Positions 33,357 through 42,989 of a stretch of DNA of 64,000 bases are shown here, one piece after another. A program made the translations under genes and the position numbers. The notes below the pieces were generated by a model, which was given only the letters and a program-made list of their open reading frames with translations, did no database searches and had not been told where the DNA came from. The stretch is from Brevibacillus brevis. Lineage in GTDB: Bacteria; Bacillota; Bacilli; Brevibacillales; Brevibacillaceae. The stretch is from positions 5,291,001 to 5,355,000 of the forward strand of contig NZ_LR134338.1 in NCBI RefSeq assembly GCF_900637055.1, in the 5' to 3' direction. Positions within the stretch are counted from its first letter, which is position 1. The number at the start of each line of letters is the position of its first letter.

Positions 33357-34805
33357 TTATTTTTTCAAATACGCCTTCATCAGCTTCGTTTTTGTCTCCC
33401 ACATCTCTTCGCTGATGTGCAGACGGTAATGCTCCGGATTCAGCATGCGCAAGTATTCAGGCCAGAACAGCTTGAGTTGTTCACGATGGTAGTTGCGAAT
33501 CTCTTGGAGAGTCGGCAATTCATAAACCAGTTCCCCATCCACAAAAACCGGAACGAGCAGCGACTCTGCCTGGTAGTTCTCCAAATGCTTGCTCAAATAC
33601 GTATGGCTCGGATGGAACAAATGGAGAGGTGCTCCCTCTTCGACTGTTGTCTCATGCGGGAAGCACATGTAGTCAGCAATCGCTTTGCCTGTTTCCGGAT
33701 CAATCAATCGGTACATGTCTTTGATGCCCGGCGTCGTGACTTTTTCGGGATTCCCGGAGATTTTGATGGTCGGCTGATATTTTCCGTCGGCGCCTTCGCG
33801 CGCTACCAGCTTGTATACGCCACCGAGCGTCGGCTGATCCGCTGCCGTGATGAGCTGCGTTCCTACTCCCCAGCTGTCCACGCGTGCTCCCTGTACTTTC
33901 AGGTTCATAATCGTGTGCTCATCGAGATCGTTGGATGCAACAATTTTCACGTCGGGCAGCCCGGCCTTATCAAGCATTTCACGCGTTTTGATGGACAAAT
34001 AGGCCAAGTCGCCACTGTCCAGTCTGACGGCAGCCAGCTTCTTGCCTTCCTTCTCCATTTGCTTTCCTAGCTTAATCGCATTCGGCACGCCGCTTTTCAG
34101 CGTATCGTAGGTGTCTACCAACAGAGTGACCTGCCCTGGGAGTGCTTTTGCAAACCGCTCAAAAGCCTCCGCTTCGCTCTCGAAGCTCTGTACCCAAGCG
34201 TGGGCGTGCGTGCCTTTGGTCGGAATACCAAACATTTTCCCTGCCAGCATGTTCGAGGTCGCATCGAAGCCTGCCAAATAAGCTGCCCGCGTCCCCCACA
34301 GCGCAGCATCTGCCTCCTGCGCCCTTCTTGTTCCGAATTCCATGAGAACATCATTGCCTGCTACGTTTTTAATCCGCGAAGCTTTGGTCGCAATCAGCGT
34401 CTGGTAGTTCATGTAGTTCAACAGGGCCGTCTCAACCAGCTGTGCCTCCATGACACGCCCCTCTACGCGAATCAGCGGCTCGTTCGGGAAAACCACGGTT
34501 CCTTCCTTCACAGAGTAGAGCGAGCCCTTAAAACGAAGCTGGCGCAGCTCTTCCAAAAACTTTGGATCGTAGTTCTCCTCTTGCTCACTCAAATACTTGA
34601 GATCGCTTTCTTCAAAGCGCAAATTTTTTATATAGGAAATAATTCGTTCCAATCCGGCAGATACAGCGTATCCGTTTCCAAAAGGCAGCTTGCGGAAAAA
34701 TGCTTCAAAAACGACCTTCTGATTGTGTGTTCCGTTCACCCAATGGGCGTACATCATGTTTATTTGATATTTATCTGTGTGTAGTGCCACACCAAATGAT
34801 TGCAT
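33357..34805 (-). CDS. pncB: Nicotinate phosphoribosyltransferase
   Basis: The 482-residue enzyme converts nicotinate and PRPP to nicotinate mononucleotide in the NAD salvage pathway. Conserved features include LHTDKYQINMMYAHW at the N-terminus, EFGTRRAQE, GTHAHAWVQSF with the phospho-acceptor-type histidine region, VRLDSGDLAYLS and SWGVGTQLITA. Length fits the bacterial type. ATG 34805 has AGGAGG upstream; the 21 extra residues of the longer frame are non-conserved. Divergent from a MOSC protein gene. No NiaR box was noted. Confidence 0.93.
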   Translation of the reverse strand: MQSFGVALHTDKYQINMMYAHWVNGTHNQKVVFEAFFRKLPFGNGYAVSAGLERIISYIKNLRFEESDLKYLSEQEENYDPKFLEELRQLRFKGSLYSVKEGTVVFPNEPLIRVEGRVMEAQLVETALLNYMNYQTLIATKASRIKNVAGNDVLMEFGTRRAQEADAALWGTRAAYLAGFDATSNMLAGKMFGIPTKGTHAHAWVQSFESEAEAFERFAKALPGQVTLLVDTYDTLKSGVPNAIKLGKQMEKEGKKLAAVRLDSGDLAYLSIKTREMLDKAGLPDVKIVASNDLDEHTIMNLKVQGARVDSWGVGTQLITAADQPTLGGVYKLVAREGADGKYQPTIKISGNPEKVTTPGIKDMYRLIDPETGKAIADYMCFPHETTVEEGAPLHLFHPSHTYLSKHLENYQAESLLVPVFVDGELVYELPTLQEIRNYHREQLKLFWPEYLRMLNPEHYRLHISEEMWETKTKLMKAYLKK

Positions 34806-34950
34806 GTCACTGAGGCCTCCTGTGTTTTCCTTTCCATCATCATACCAGAAGCTACGGCTGGTGCCCATCCGCTGTGGAGGATATTAGGGAATGTGGTATA
34901 GTATGGGGATAAAAAGAGAAGCAATCGTACAGGCTGGGAGTGAGCATTAG

Positions 34951-35601
34951 TTGAACAGAAAAATCGTTACGATTAGTAAAGGATTGCCTAAAAGTAATAT
35001 GTACAACGGCAAAGAATATCTCTCCGGCATTTGGAAGGAGGAAGCAGGCGAGCTCGTTGTCCGTTCCGAGAAAATTGATGACGACGATATTGCGAATCCA
35101 GAGTACCACGGCGGCCCAGACCGCGTCGTCTGTGCGTATCCTTTTGAACATTATGCCCATTGGGAGAAGTTATTCGGCCAACCTCTGACCAATGCAGCAT
35201 TCGGAGAAAATCTCACGCTCGCTGGCATGACCGAAGAGCAGGTCTGCATCGGGGATGTGTATCAATTCGGTGATACCATCCTGCAAGTGACCCAGGGCAG
35301 ATATCCTTGCGCGACCATCAACAAGCGCAACAACAATAACCAGCTGCTCAAAGCGGTGGTGGAAATGGGCTATACGGGCTATTTCTTCCGTGTCTTGCAG
35401 GAAGGGACGATTAAGCCAGACTCGAAGATTACCCTCGTCACTGCGCATCCAAAACAAGTAACGGTAGCGTCAATTCACCACTTATACTTCCACGACAAGT
35501 CACCATCCCAAGAGACGATACAGCGTATGCTCGAGGTAGAGGAATTGGCCCAGCCTTGGCGAAAAAAACTACTGGAAAAACTGGAAAAGCAGCAGCAATA
35601 G
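34951..35601 (+). CDS. MOSC domain protein (YiiM-like)
   Basis: A 216-residue MOSC-fold protein related to E. coli YiiM. YHGGPDRVVCAYPFEHYAHWEK is the conserved entry to the fold and GRYPCATINKR holds the key cysteine that binds the molybdenum cofactor. A 3-alpha-type tail (ETIQRMLEVEELAQPWRKKL) follows. Relatives reduce N-hydroxylated compounds using Moco. The start is TTG 34951 with GGGAGTGA upstream. It is followed after 15 bases by rluF, so they are probably co-transcribed. Confidence 0.88.
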   Translation: MNRKIVTISKGLPKSNMYNGKEYLSGIWKEEAGELVVRSEKIDDDDIANPEYHGGPDRVVCAYPFEHYAHWEKLFGQPLTNAAFGENLTLAGMTEEQVCIGDVYQFGDTILQVTQGRYPCATINKRNNNNQLLKAVVEMGYTGYFFRVLQEGTIKPDSKITLVTAHPKQVTVASIHHLYFHDKSPSQETIQRMLEVEELAQPWRKKLLEKLEKQQQ

Positions 35602-35616
35602 CGAAAGGAACGTCTC

Positions 35617-36303
35617 ATGAGAATTAATAAGTTCATCAGTGAAACCGGCATTTGCTCGCGAAGAGAAGCCGATAAATTAATCGAGGCCAAGCGCGTGACG
35701 ATCAATGGTCAACTCGCGGAATTGGGAAGTACGGCTGCGCCAGGAGATGATGTGCGCATCGATGGACAGCCGCTCGGCGCCAAAAAGAAAGATGTCTACA
35801 TCGCCTTGAACAAGCCTGTCGGAATTACGTGTACAACTGAACTGCACATCAAAGGCAACATCATCGATTTCGTGAATCACCCGGAGCGGATTTTTCCTAT
35901 CGGGCGTCTGGATAAGGATTCGCAAGGCCTCATCCTGTTGACAAATGACGGGGATATCGTAAACAAAATTTTGCGTGCCGAGAACAATCATGACAAAGAG
36001 TACATCGTCACGGTAGATAAGCCCATCACGGCGAATTTCTTGCACGGAATGGCAAACGGCGTACGTATTCTCGGAACGACCACAAAGCCTTGCAAAGTAA
36101 CCAGAGTCAGCGACCGTGTCTTCAATATCGTGCTGACGCAAGGACTGAATCGGCAAATCAGACGGATGTGTCAGGCTTTTGGTTATCAGGTGCGAAAGCT
36201 TGAACGGGTACGCATCATGAACATCACACTAGGGAATTTGAAATTGGGGCAATGGCGCAATCTGACAGCCAAGGAATTGACTGATCTGAATAAAAGCTTG
36301 TGA
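35617..36303 (+). CDS. rluF: 23S rRNA pseudouridine synthase, RluF-like
   Basis: A 228-residue RsuA/RluB/E/F-family enzyme. An S4 RNA-binding domain (residues 1-50, MRINKFISETGICSRREADK) leads to the catalytic domain with GRLDKDSQGLILLTNDG, giving catalytic Asp99. KILRAENNHDKEYIV and LTQGLNRQIRRMCQAFGYQV strongly resemble RluF, which modifies U2604 of 23S rRNA. AAAGGAAC precedes ATG 35617. RluF is assigned over RluB/RluE by these motifs; the exact uridine would need experiment. Confidence 0.88.
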   Translation: MRINKFISETGICSRREADKLIEAKRVTINGQLAELGSTAAPGDDVRIDGQPLGAKKKDVYIALNKPVGITCTTELHIKGNIIDFVNHPERIFPIGRLDKDSQGLILLTNDGDIVNKILRAENNHDKEYIVTVDKPITANFLHGMANGVRILGTTTKPCKVTRVSDRVFNIVLTQGLNRQIRRMCQAFGYQVRKLERVRIMNITLGNLKLGQWRNLTAKELTDLNKSL

Positions 36304-36371
36304 AATAAGGACAGATTGGAGTTAGGATAGTGGCTCCTCTGTATTTTCTTTCGTCAACATACGTGAATCAT

Positions 36372-36400
36372 TTGCTATCCGTTCAATATCCTGTTATGCT
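36372..36400 (+). promoter_or_regulatory. Promoter of the cold-shock gene
   Basis: TTGCTA, exactly 17 bases, TATGCT. Transcription would begin near 36407 and leave a leader of about 110 nt before the csp start, typical of cold-shock mRNAs with a structured 5' region. Confidence 0.65.
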
Positions 36401-36517
36401 AGTAAAGAATTATTTTTGTTCGAAGCAACGGATAGCGTAGATAACAAATTATCGTCTTGATGATCCTGAGAGCAAGGATAGTAATATATGTGTGCTACAC
36501 ACTAGGAGGCAACAACA

Positions 36518-36718
36518 ATGGAACAAGGTACAGTAAAATGGTTTAACGCAGAAAAAGGTTTTGGTTTTATTGAGCGCGAAGGTAAAGAAGACGTATTTGT
36601 TCACTTCTCTGCTATCCAAGGCGAAGGTTTCAAATCCCTTGACGAAGGTCAAAAAGTTACTTTTGACGTAGAACAAGGCCAACGCGGACCACAAGCTACT
36701 AACGTTCAAAAAGTTTAA
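36518..36718 (+). CDS. csp: Cold-shock protein (CspB/CspD-like)
   Basis: The 66-residue single cold-shock domain contains both RNA-binding motifs, RNP1 KGFGFI and RNP2 VFVHFS, and aligns end to end with Bacillus CspB/CspD. It binds single-stranded RNA and melts structures at low temperature. AGGAGG precedes ATG 36518 at a good distance. A long untranslated leader and a strong terminator frame it as a monocistronic unit. Paralogues elsewhere in the genome are expected, so I give no letter. Confidence 0.96.
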   Translation: MEQGTVKWFNAEKGFGFIEREGKEDVFVHFSAIQGEGFKSLDEGQKVTFDVEQGQRGPQATNVQKV

Positions 36719-36731
36719 TATAGCCATACAC

Positions 36732-36764
36732 AAAAAACAGACTCCTTAAGGGGTCTGTTTTTTA
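36732..36764. terminator. Terminator of the cold-shock gene
   Basis: AAAAAACAGACTCC...GGGGTCTGTTTTTTAG perfect stem. Confidence 0.92.
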
Positions 36765-36783
36765 GTTTTCTGAAACACAAATA

Positions 36784-36815
36784 AAAAACCCTACTCGCGT
36801 AAATGGAGTAGGGAA
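36784..36815 (-). terminator. Terminator facing leftwards, downstream of the Crp/Fnr remnant
   Basis: Reverse strand CCCTACTCCA...GAGTAGGG followed by TTTTTTATTTG; it would have ended the decayed Crp/Fnr gene. Confidence 0.75.
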
Positions 36816-36897
36816 TGTTACAGGAACAGTAAATGGTAGACTCAGTATAACACAGTACATATTTCTTCCTACACATTTTTGTATTTTCAAATACGGA

Positions 36898-37122
36898 TTA
36901 TTCCGCACAAGCAGAGGCTTCATACACCGTTTCTCCCAAAATGCTAGACGCGATGAGTGGGCAGCACTCGCCAGCCGATAGCCTGTACAATGTAACCTCT
37001 CTCCCATCGCTGCTCAGTTTGAAAATGCGAACCAGCCCATCCAAGATCAATGGCGCATTCTCCAAAAACTCGCCTTCATCAATCGTAAAGTTGGCTGGAA
37101 CCGTAGAGCTGGTGAATCATCT
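36898..37122 (-). pseudogene. Decayed Crp/Fnr-family regulator (cyclic-nucleotide-binding domain fragment)
   Basis: Reverse-strand translation gives an open stretch with PLILDGLVRIFKLSSDGREV and TLYRLSAGECCPLIASSIL, then YEASACAE and a stop codon. This is the middle of a cNMP-binding domain as in Crp/Fnr regulators. The N-terminal part is cut by stops near 37123-37140 and the DNA-binding domain is missing. A terminator still follows it. The rest of the 36719-37329 gap holds terminators and no other frame I would support. Confidence 0.65.
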
Positions 37123-37249
37123 CGATCAAGTAAGCAAATCGAAATAAGTTCGTGGTAATATCCCCTTACAGTAGACAACGTAAAAAAGACATCGGCTGAA
37201 GATGGATTTAGACGTTGTGATCGGAGGGGGATTTTTTCATGGGGAAAAC

Positions 37250-37290
37250 GAAACGACCGCTCCCCAGTGAAATATCGGGAAATGGTCGCT
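37250..37290 (-). terminator. Probable terminator of the TOMM operon
   Basis: Reverse strand GCGACCATTTCCC pairs imperfectly with GGGGAGCGGTCGT, followed by TTCGTTTT, 40 bases past the sagB-like stop. Confidence 0.55.
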
Positions 37291-37329
37291 GCGTAATTGA
37301 TGTCTGTTTACGTGTGCTTCAGCTCCTTC

Positions 37330-38916
37330 CTATACGTACAAATGTCCGGTTAACGTATTGGGTAAACGATAGGGCCCAACAGGTACTTGTATTAAACAGC
37401 TTTGGTTTACATTCGTGATTTTGTAGATTTTATCGCATGTTTTTGCATCATAATCGAGAAGCGGATGGCCTGCCAATCCGATCGAAGAAGCTACCAACAG
37501 TAATTTTTGTACAAGTATACCCGCTTCCATTTGTTGAATACGATATCCTCTGTATCCGAGTTTATGTCTGTAGTAATGATAGTCCCCTACCACATGCAGG
37601 CAGATCGGAACATCGAAGTCGCTCATAGTCATTGCCTGTTTTAATATGGGGCGATGGTCTCCAAGACGAATGAGCCTTAATTTATGAGAAAGATAATCAT
37701 AATAATAGGCGCCAGCGGGAATACCCTCCACAGAATAGAGACAGCAGTACAACGAAACTCGAGTCCTCGGTTGTTCTTGGATTTCGGGGATATCTATTCG
37801 ATCCAGATCATTTCGGTAGAAGAAAGCATTTGTCGCCTCACGGAAAAGAGTGGCTAATTGCTGTTGACTCACTTCGCGTAAAATGAAGCGCTCACCAGGT
37901 GAAAACCTCTTTCGGCTCGCCTCCATAAGATCCCAGTTTAAAGGTTTTACGTTTGGTAATGCCAGAGAAGGACCTCCAAAGGCAGGCTTTTTTTCTCCCC
38001 GTACCCGATGAAAGCAGTCCGTTGATTCGAACTTCGATGCCTCATTCAACTTTATCAGCATGGGATACTTTCTAATCCTTCGAGAACGGATATAGGAATG
38101 ATGCTGAACAGCGGGTAACTTCTGATACAATTCTTTATCCAAGACAATTGCCATTCCTTCACGCTTATGGGCAAACCAATTGATATCTGATTTTATCGAG
38201 AGAGGAATCACCGCATATACGCTTTCTTCCCATTGGTTCAGCCCCAGCAGATGATTGACGGCTCGATCGAGAAATTGATAGTAAACACCTGTTGTAAAAC
38301 CAAACCTTTTTGCTGCTTCAAGCAGTTGGCCAATCAGTACCCCTGCATCCAAGCCTTGGAGGCGGTACGACAGATTATGATACTTAAAGAAATTTTTCCA
38401 AAACATTGTCGATACAAATACGGCAGCAAAACACTCTGACATGTCGCAATAGTAACCCAGAGCCTTTGCCAGATATGAATCGCAATTTCCTTTGCGCAGC
38501 AACACCAAACGATGATGGGCAGCGTCGTAATGGTACACTCCCGCGGGCAAGTCATCCATGTTTACATACACGTATAATTCGCTTGGATACAAAGCCCCTC
38601 CAGACGGAACAAATCTTCGAAATAACTCCTCTGATCTTTGGTCGAAGGAATCCCAGTCATTACCTGGATCAGACACTCGGGTAAGACCAAATGTGACCCA
38701 GAGAAAATGGCCAATATCACGAATGGTTGGCTTCGATGATTGTTTATTTCTGCCGTGTTCAAGAGACAGCGGAACTTCTAACGAAAGCGGCACGACAGGC
38801 AGTTCGCGATAGATCTTATAAACCAGAGGGGAATCTTCCCAATCTACTGTCCAGTCGGCGGGGATAATTTTTTCGATGTCATACAGCAGATTGTGCAAAA
38901 ATACATCCCTGCGCAT
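37330..38916 (-). CDS. SagB-type TOMM dehydrogenase (double nitroreductase domain)
   Basis: A 528-residue FMN-dependent SagB-family protein. It contains two nitroreductase-like halves: an N-terminal one with FVPSGGALYPSELYVYVN and AGVYHYDAAHHRLVLL (about 120-160), and a C-terminal one with TRVSLYCCLYSVEGIPAGAYYYD. SagB enzymes oxidise azolines to thiazoles or oxazoles in TOMM peptides, acting with the YcaO complex in the cytoplasm. It is the last gene of the operon, 23 bases after the YcaO gene, with AGGAGG at its start. The two-domain form is normal for this type. Confidence 0.9.
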   Translation of the reverse strand: MRRDVFLHNLLYDIEKIIPADWTVDWEDSPLVYKIYRELPVVPLSLEVPLSLEHGRNKQSSKPTIRDIGHFLWVTFGLTRVSDPGNDWDSFDQRSEELFRRFVPSGGALYPSELYVYVNMDDLPAGVYHYDAAHHRLVLLRKGNCDSYLAKALGYYCDMSECFAAVFVSTMFWKNFFKYHNLSYRLQGLDAGVLIGQLLEAAKRFGFTTGVYYQFLDRAVNHLLGLNQWEESVYAVIPLSIKSDINWFAHKREGMAIVLDKELYQKLPAVQHHSYIRSRRIRKYPMLIKLNEASKFESTDCFHRVRGEKKPAFGGPSLALPNVKPLNWDLMEASRKRFSPGERFILREVSQQQLATLFREATNAFFYRNDLDRIDIPEIQEQPRTRVSLYCCLYSVEGIPAGAYYYDYLSHKLRLIRLGDHRPILKQAMTMSDFDVPICLHVVGDYHYYRHKLGYRGYRIQQMEAGILVQKLLLVASSIGLAGHPLLDYDAKTCDKIYKITNVNQSCLIQVPVGPYRLPNTLTGHLYV

Positions 38917-38939
38917 ACTTTTTCCTCCTACTTCAAGAC

Positions 38940-40883
38940 CTATGGAAATGGATGCGGATGCGGATTCAGTTGTTCATATGTCAGGGGATGTTTGGTATAG
39001 CCAAGCTGCATGGGTACGTTCAAGACACGATCCAGTCCTGTTACGCGGGTTAAGTGATAGCCAAACGTCATCGGCAGCATCCCAGGGATCAGAACTTTCA
39101 CGCTGTACAGTTCATTCCTGATCATTTCTGGTGTCGTCTGGTTAACCACTATCACTTCGAGGTTTAATTGCTTAAAAATCTGCAGAATGCCTTTCAAATC
39201 ATCCGTCAGGTCATGATGACCTGCCTGCAGCTTAAACTCCTCGTCAAATGTTCGCATGGGCCGATCATCATGAAGCAAAAAGTGCAGTCGCTCTTCCGCT
39301 TCAGGCAGACTGTACAGCATACCATGGTCTTCCATGCTTTGCACCCGGAAGGGATCGTGCAGCATTTGCAGAAACTCTTCCCGATGCGTTTCATATTTTT
39401 CATCCAGTGTTAACAGCATGTCGGCCAGTTCATGCACCGCAGTTTTTACAGCTCGCAACGGATCCGGATGAGACCCGGCGGCACAGACGAGATTGACTCC
39501 CTTCTGTTTCCTGTTTTTCGTAATGGCCCAAACACTTGGTATCCCATTCTCCATTGTCGCGTTATACAAATACAAATCGTAACCTGCCACTGCTTTTATT
39601 CGCTCTATCATCAAGAGCAATTCTTTGTCTTTCGCAGATTCAGGATCAAGACGCGGTAAAGGCAGTTGTGCGTACCATGTCAAAAGAAATGCGTCTCGTT
39701 CCACCACTTCCAATATACCGTAGAAAATAGCCTCCTCTAGACACCTGCCTAACGCGCAACCATTGGAGTTTTCATAGACGAAGTCATCTTTCAGGTCGTA
39801 GTAGGCAATCGATTCTGGTACCAAGATTGGCTTCTCCTTAAAAAATGAATAACCCCATACCCAATTCATCGGCCGTTTTGGATCAAATCTTTGGAAGGGA
39901 TAACCAGGACTTGCATACTGTTCCTCCGAATGCAGCCCGATCTTCAGCGGGTTGAGCGCGTGGTCTTTCACCTTCTCATAACTGTCGCAGATGACCGTTC
40001 TTTTGCCTCGTGGATGCAGACCTGCGTATCGCTCCAATGCCTCCAGGATGGCTGTCAGTTCACTCTGCTCATAAGAAAGAGTTCGCCCGGCTGCTCCTTC
40101 ATTAGACGTTATCATCGGCAGATTCACGCTCATGACAGCAAATGGGGTCAGGTGGTCTTTTGTTTTTTGGTTGATCATGCCAGTTCGAAAATCGAGATAC
40201 TCCTGAATGAGGACTTCCTTAAAAACATCTAGCGAACAGATTCGATAACTGTTGGGATTTGCCTTTGGTCTTGGTTGAAGAGTAATACGTGCGGCCTCAG
40301 GTGTATCCTCAGGCAATTCCCCACATACCTCACATATTGGATTTGGCAAAAAGAAGTGCTCTGAGGTCGCCAGAGTTTGCAAGTTTACCAAATGGATTCT
40401 TGTTCTTTGTTCTGTATATGGGCGACTGCCCTGTAACACTCTTTGCGCTTCCGCTGTGATCATGTTCGCTAATTGGTACATTCCCGTATTTGATGCCCAT
40501 GCATCACGCTGTCGTTTCTTTTGATTTTTTAGCTGGAGTTGAATTTCTCTCAGATCTCTCCGGTTTTTGCGGGTCATCAGTCTTCGGAAGTCGGCACACT
40601 GCGGACATCCTTGCATACGTGGTCCCACGAGTGGTCCTACTACGCCCTCTCCAAATGAAACAAAGCCCCTTAACCAAGGAATGCCAGCCTTCTTGAACAC
40701 CTCTTCAGCCTGCAGATGAATGGAAGGATGCCAGAAATCATGCAGTACTAAAGCCAATTCCACCTCTTTGGGTATATCAGCCTTACAATCAGGCTGCTGC
40801 ACGACACTGTATTGACTGGACAGGTTTCGATATACGAAATCCGCTAACAATCCCTCTCCGACAATCATCAGGACTGTGCTCAT
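38940..40883 (-). CDS. YcaO cyclodehydratase (TOMM D protein) with N-terminal partner domain
   Basis: This 647-residue protein installs azoline rings on Cys/Ser/Thr of the precursor using ATP. An N-terminal part (1-100, MIVGEGLLADFVYRN) resembles the ThiF/ocin partner fold. Four cysteines (C93, C96 and C184, C187 in CPQC and CEVC) should bind zinc. The YcaO domain has ELTAILEALERYAG and CLEEAIFYGILEVVERDAF for ATP/Mg binding. It ends in the proline-rich NPHPHPFP tail known to matter in TOMM YcaO enzymes. Its ATG overlaps the stop of the preceding maturation gene (TGATG), so expression is coupled. Confidence 0.93.
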   Translation of the reverse strand: MSTVLMIVGEGLLADFVYRNLSSQYSVVQQPDCKADIPKEVELALVLHDFWHPSIHLQAEEVFKKAGIPWLRGFVSFGEGVVGPLVGPRMQGCPQCADFRRLMTRKNRRDLREIQLQLKNQKKRQRDAWASNTGMYQLANMITAEAQRVLQGSRPYTEQRTRIHLVNLQTLATSEHFFLPNPICEVCGELPEDTPEAARITLQPRPKANPNSYRICSLDVFKEVLIQEYLDFRTGMINQKTKDHLTPFAVMSVNLPMITSNEGAAGRTLSYEQSELTAILEALERYAGLHPRGKRTVICDSYEKVKDHALNPLKIGLHSEEQYASPGYPFQRFDPKRPMNWVWGYSFFKEKPILVPESIAYYDLKDDFVYENSNGCALGRCLEEAIFYGILEVVERDAFLLTWYAQLPLPRLDPESAKDKELLLMIERIKAVAGYDLYLYNATMENGIPSVWAITKNRKQKGVNLVCAAGSHPDPLRAVKTAVHELADMLLTLDEKYETHREEFLQMLHDPFRVQSMEDHGMLYSLPEAEERLHFLLHDDRPMRTFDEEFKLQAGHHDLTDDLKGILQIFKQLNLEVIVVNQTTPEMIRNELYSVKVLIPGMLPMTFGYHLTRVTGLDRVLNVPMQLGYTKHPLTYEQLNPHPHPFP

Positions 40884-42799
40884 CAGGATTCATCCTTTCG
40901 CAACAGCACACCAAATACTCCTGCCAATTCCTCTTTAAAGACTTGCTCCAATTCCAATTCACAAACGAACAGCTCTTTATTGTTTCGTCGCAAAGAGGAC
41001 AAGGCGGCTTGCAACATTTCGGAGTGTGCTGCCTCTTCAACTGTGGGGATGACTAAACTGTGTGGAAGCTTTTCTTTTACTACAATGGAGGACGGATTAA
41101 TCCCATATGTCGTTGTTTGGCTAAGAGATGGGTTATGGTTTACCCATAACGCCTGCTGCAATGCGGTGCGCAATCCCATAGTCAGATGTAAGCATACGCT
41201 GTAATACCAGCGATCATTTGTGCCTATCCAGACTACCGGGAAGCCTGATATTTCCTCCCCCAGGCATACCGTCGGTGGGCCGTTCATGATTGTCAGAGCC
41301 TGTAAGTAAAAAAGAGAATGTTTATCTTCTATTGAGTTCAGCTCAACTGGATAAACAGCCGTTTGGTGGTTTTCGAGCTGTTTACGCAGCTCTGCTGTCA
41401 AACTCTTTTGCAATCCTCGGGTAACGGCTTCCGGAACTGTCTCACCCGCGCCTATCCCAATAAATTCCTCAGTTCCAAATAGCGGTTTAGCCATTCTCGA
41501 TGCATACGCTTCAATTCCCGCCAATCCTGCTTCACGCCTAGCTCCATCATGCGTCAAAGCTGAACAAACGATGTCTGCAAGTAACTCTACCGGACCTTCG
41601 GATATGGGATCAACTACTACCACTCGGCATTGCGCCAATGGGAGTTGTTCCAAATCCCCCTCGTCCCAAGTATGAAAAATTCCTGTTTGCTCCGATGTTA
41701 ACGAACCAAAGAATGCTGGCAAATCATATGAGCCATTTTGAGGAAGACGTTGTTCAAAAAGTAGATTCGTGTCCTTCACCCATTTCACACGTGCACCACC
41801 AGTCACCAGAGGGTGAGGGGTAAACGGATGCCACTCTCCTTCCATCGTCTCCAAATTCATGAGAAAGATTTTATTTTCCTGCCCAGATGTCCCTGTAATG
41901 GTCTTCAGCAATTCAAACACAACGATGTTTGCTAACATGGCAGCGGAAATGGGGGAATAAGCACTGAAACAAGAGCCGTTCTTGAATGAAGATCGGTGGA
42001 TTCGGCGCCTGGCCGATTCAAAACATCCATCTGCATCTGGACGTAAAACTGGCCCCGCAATTCCCACTTGGTCGTGGTAAATAGCTGGAATAAAGATTTT
42101 GTTTTGTTCCTTGCAAATCGAATAAAGCACCCGCAATTCCTCAAGGTCGCCTTCTTGTTGTACATATAAGACAACTTGAAAAGTCTGCACAGCCTTCTGC
42201 CAACCATCCCGATCATTTTTTTGCAGGTAAATTTCCTCCAGCTTTACCTCGGAGTCCTCTTTTCGAGCATGTGCTGCCAATTCCCACAAACGTTCCCGAT
42301 TGGTCTCCATGGAATGGGTAGTGGCTATGTATATGGCAGGCAATCCTGATTCCAACAATGCTGCAACCAAAGCAGAAAGTAGGGGACCAGAGCCAACGGC
42401 CAGCACTTTGGTTTGACGGTACAACTGAAAACGATAAGCAGCGGAATCAGTGAAGCTGTTCAAAAATTCTATCTGAGGAGCGTATTTCTCCATAATTTCC
42501 TTAGATAACTGGTGTGAAAGCTGACTGCTCCAATCGTGGACAAAGCCGTTTTGGTACAGCATGTCTGCAATCTGATATATGTGATTTCTACGCTGTTCAG
42601 ACAGCCCAGTTGTCAATTCTCCCAATGTATGTTCCCCGTTAAACAAGGGCATCAGTTTTTCAATCCACTTGTCAATTCCCTTCCCTTCCATCTGAAATGA
42701 TCCTAGATTGTTTTGAAAATACACACGGCCGTCTGGATCTGGAACGTAATACGTATCCCCTTTTACTTTTAGTCGCATGGATGGGTTGACAGACGTCAT
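40883..42799 (-). CDS. Thiazole-containing bacteriocin maturation protein (ThiF/ocin-like, RRE-bearing)
   Basis: The 638-residue product matches the large 'putative thiazole-containing bacteriocin maturation protein' that accompanies heterocycloanthracin-type loci in Bacillus. Residues 1-95 look like a winged-helix precursor-recognition element. An E1/ThiF-like Rossmann segment follows (VLAVGSGPLLSALVAALLESG), without an obvious adenylation motif. The C-terminal half is poorly characterised. Its role is to bind the leader and present the core to YcaO. GGGAGGAGG sets ATG 42799. It is the first of three tightly spaced modification genes. Confidence 0.87.
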   Translation of the reverse strand: MTSVNPSMRLKVKGDTYYVPDPDGRVYFQNNLGSFQMEGKGIDKWIEKLMPLFNGEHTLGELTTGLSEQRRNHIYQIADMLYQNGFVHDWSSQLSHQLSKEIMEKYAPQIEFLNSFTDSAAYRFQLYRQTKVLAVGSGPLLSALVAALLESGLPAIYIATTHSMETNRERLWELAAHARKEDSEVKLEEIYLQKNDRDGWQKAVQTFQVVLYVQQEGDLEELRVLYSICKEQNKIFIPAIYHDQVGIAGPVLRPDADGCFESARRRIHRSSFKNGSCFSAYSPISAAMLANIVVFELLKTITGTSGQENKIFLMNLETMEGEWHPFTPHPLVTGGARVKWVKDTNLLFEQRLPQNGSYDLPAFFGSLTSEQTGIFHTWDEGDLEQLPLAQCRVVVVDPISEGPVELLADIVCSALTHDGARREAGLAGIEAYASRMAKPLFGTEEFIGIGAGETVPEAVTRGLQKSLTAELRKQLENHQTAVYPVELNSIEDKHSLFYLQALTIMNGPPTVCLGEEISGFPVVWIGTNDRWYYSVCLHLTMGLRTALQQALWVNHNPSLSQTTTYGINPSSIVVKEKLPHSLVIPTVEEAAHSEMLQAALSSLRRNNKELFVCELELEQVFKEELAGVFGVLLRKDES

Positions 42800-42903
42800 T
42801 TTATGCCTCCTCCCGTGCCCTGATTTCGGAAATATGTCTTTCACAACTATTTTGATCTTATGCTCTGCAATTTGTCCTTCTTGTCAAAAAATGATGGGGA
42901 AGA

Positions 42904-42940
42904 AAAAAAGCCATAACCCACGATAATCATGGATTATGGC
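42904..42940 (-). terminator. Terminator/attenuator between precursor and modification genes
   Basis: Reverse strand GCCATAATCCA / TGGGTTATGGC followed by a run of seven T. Partial read-through here would give much more precursor than enzyme, as is common in RiPP operons. Confidence 0.8.
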
Positions 42941-42989
42941 CCTTCTATCAGCATTTCTATATCTTACCCTTTAGACGCCTATCGCAACA

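Noticed and set aside
36941..37147. 68-codon plus-strand ORF
   Set aside because: It is the shadow of the Crp/Fnr remnant on the reverse strand and has no family-like motifs.
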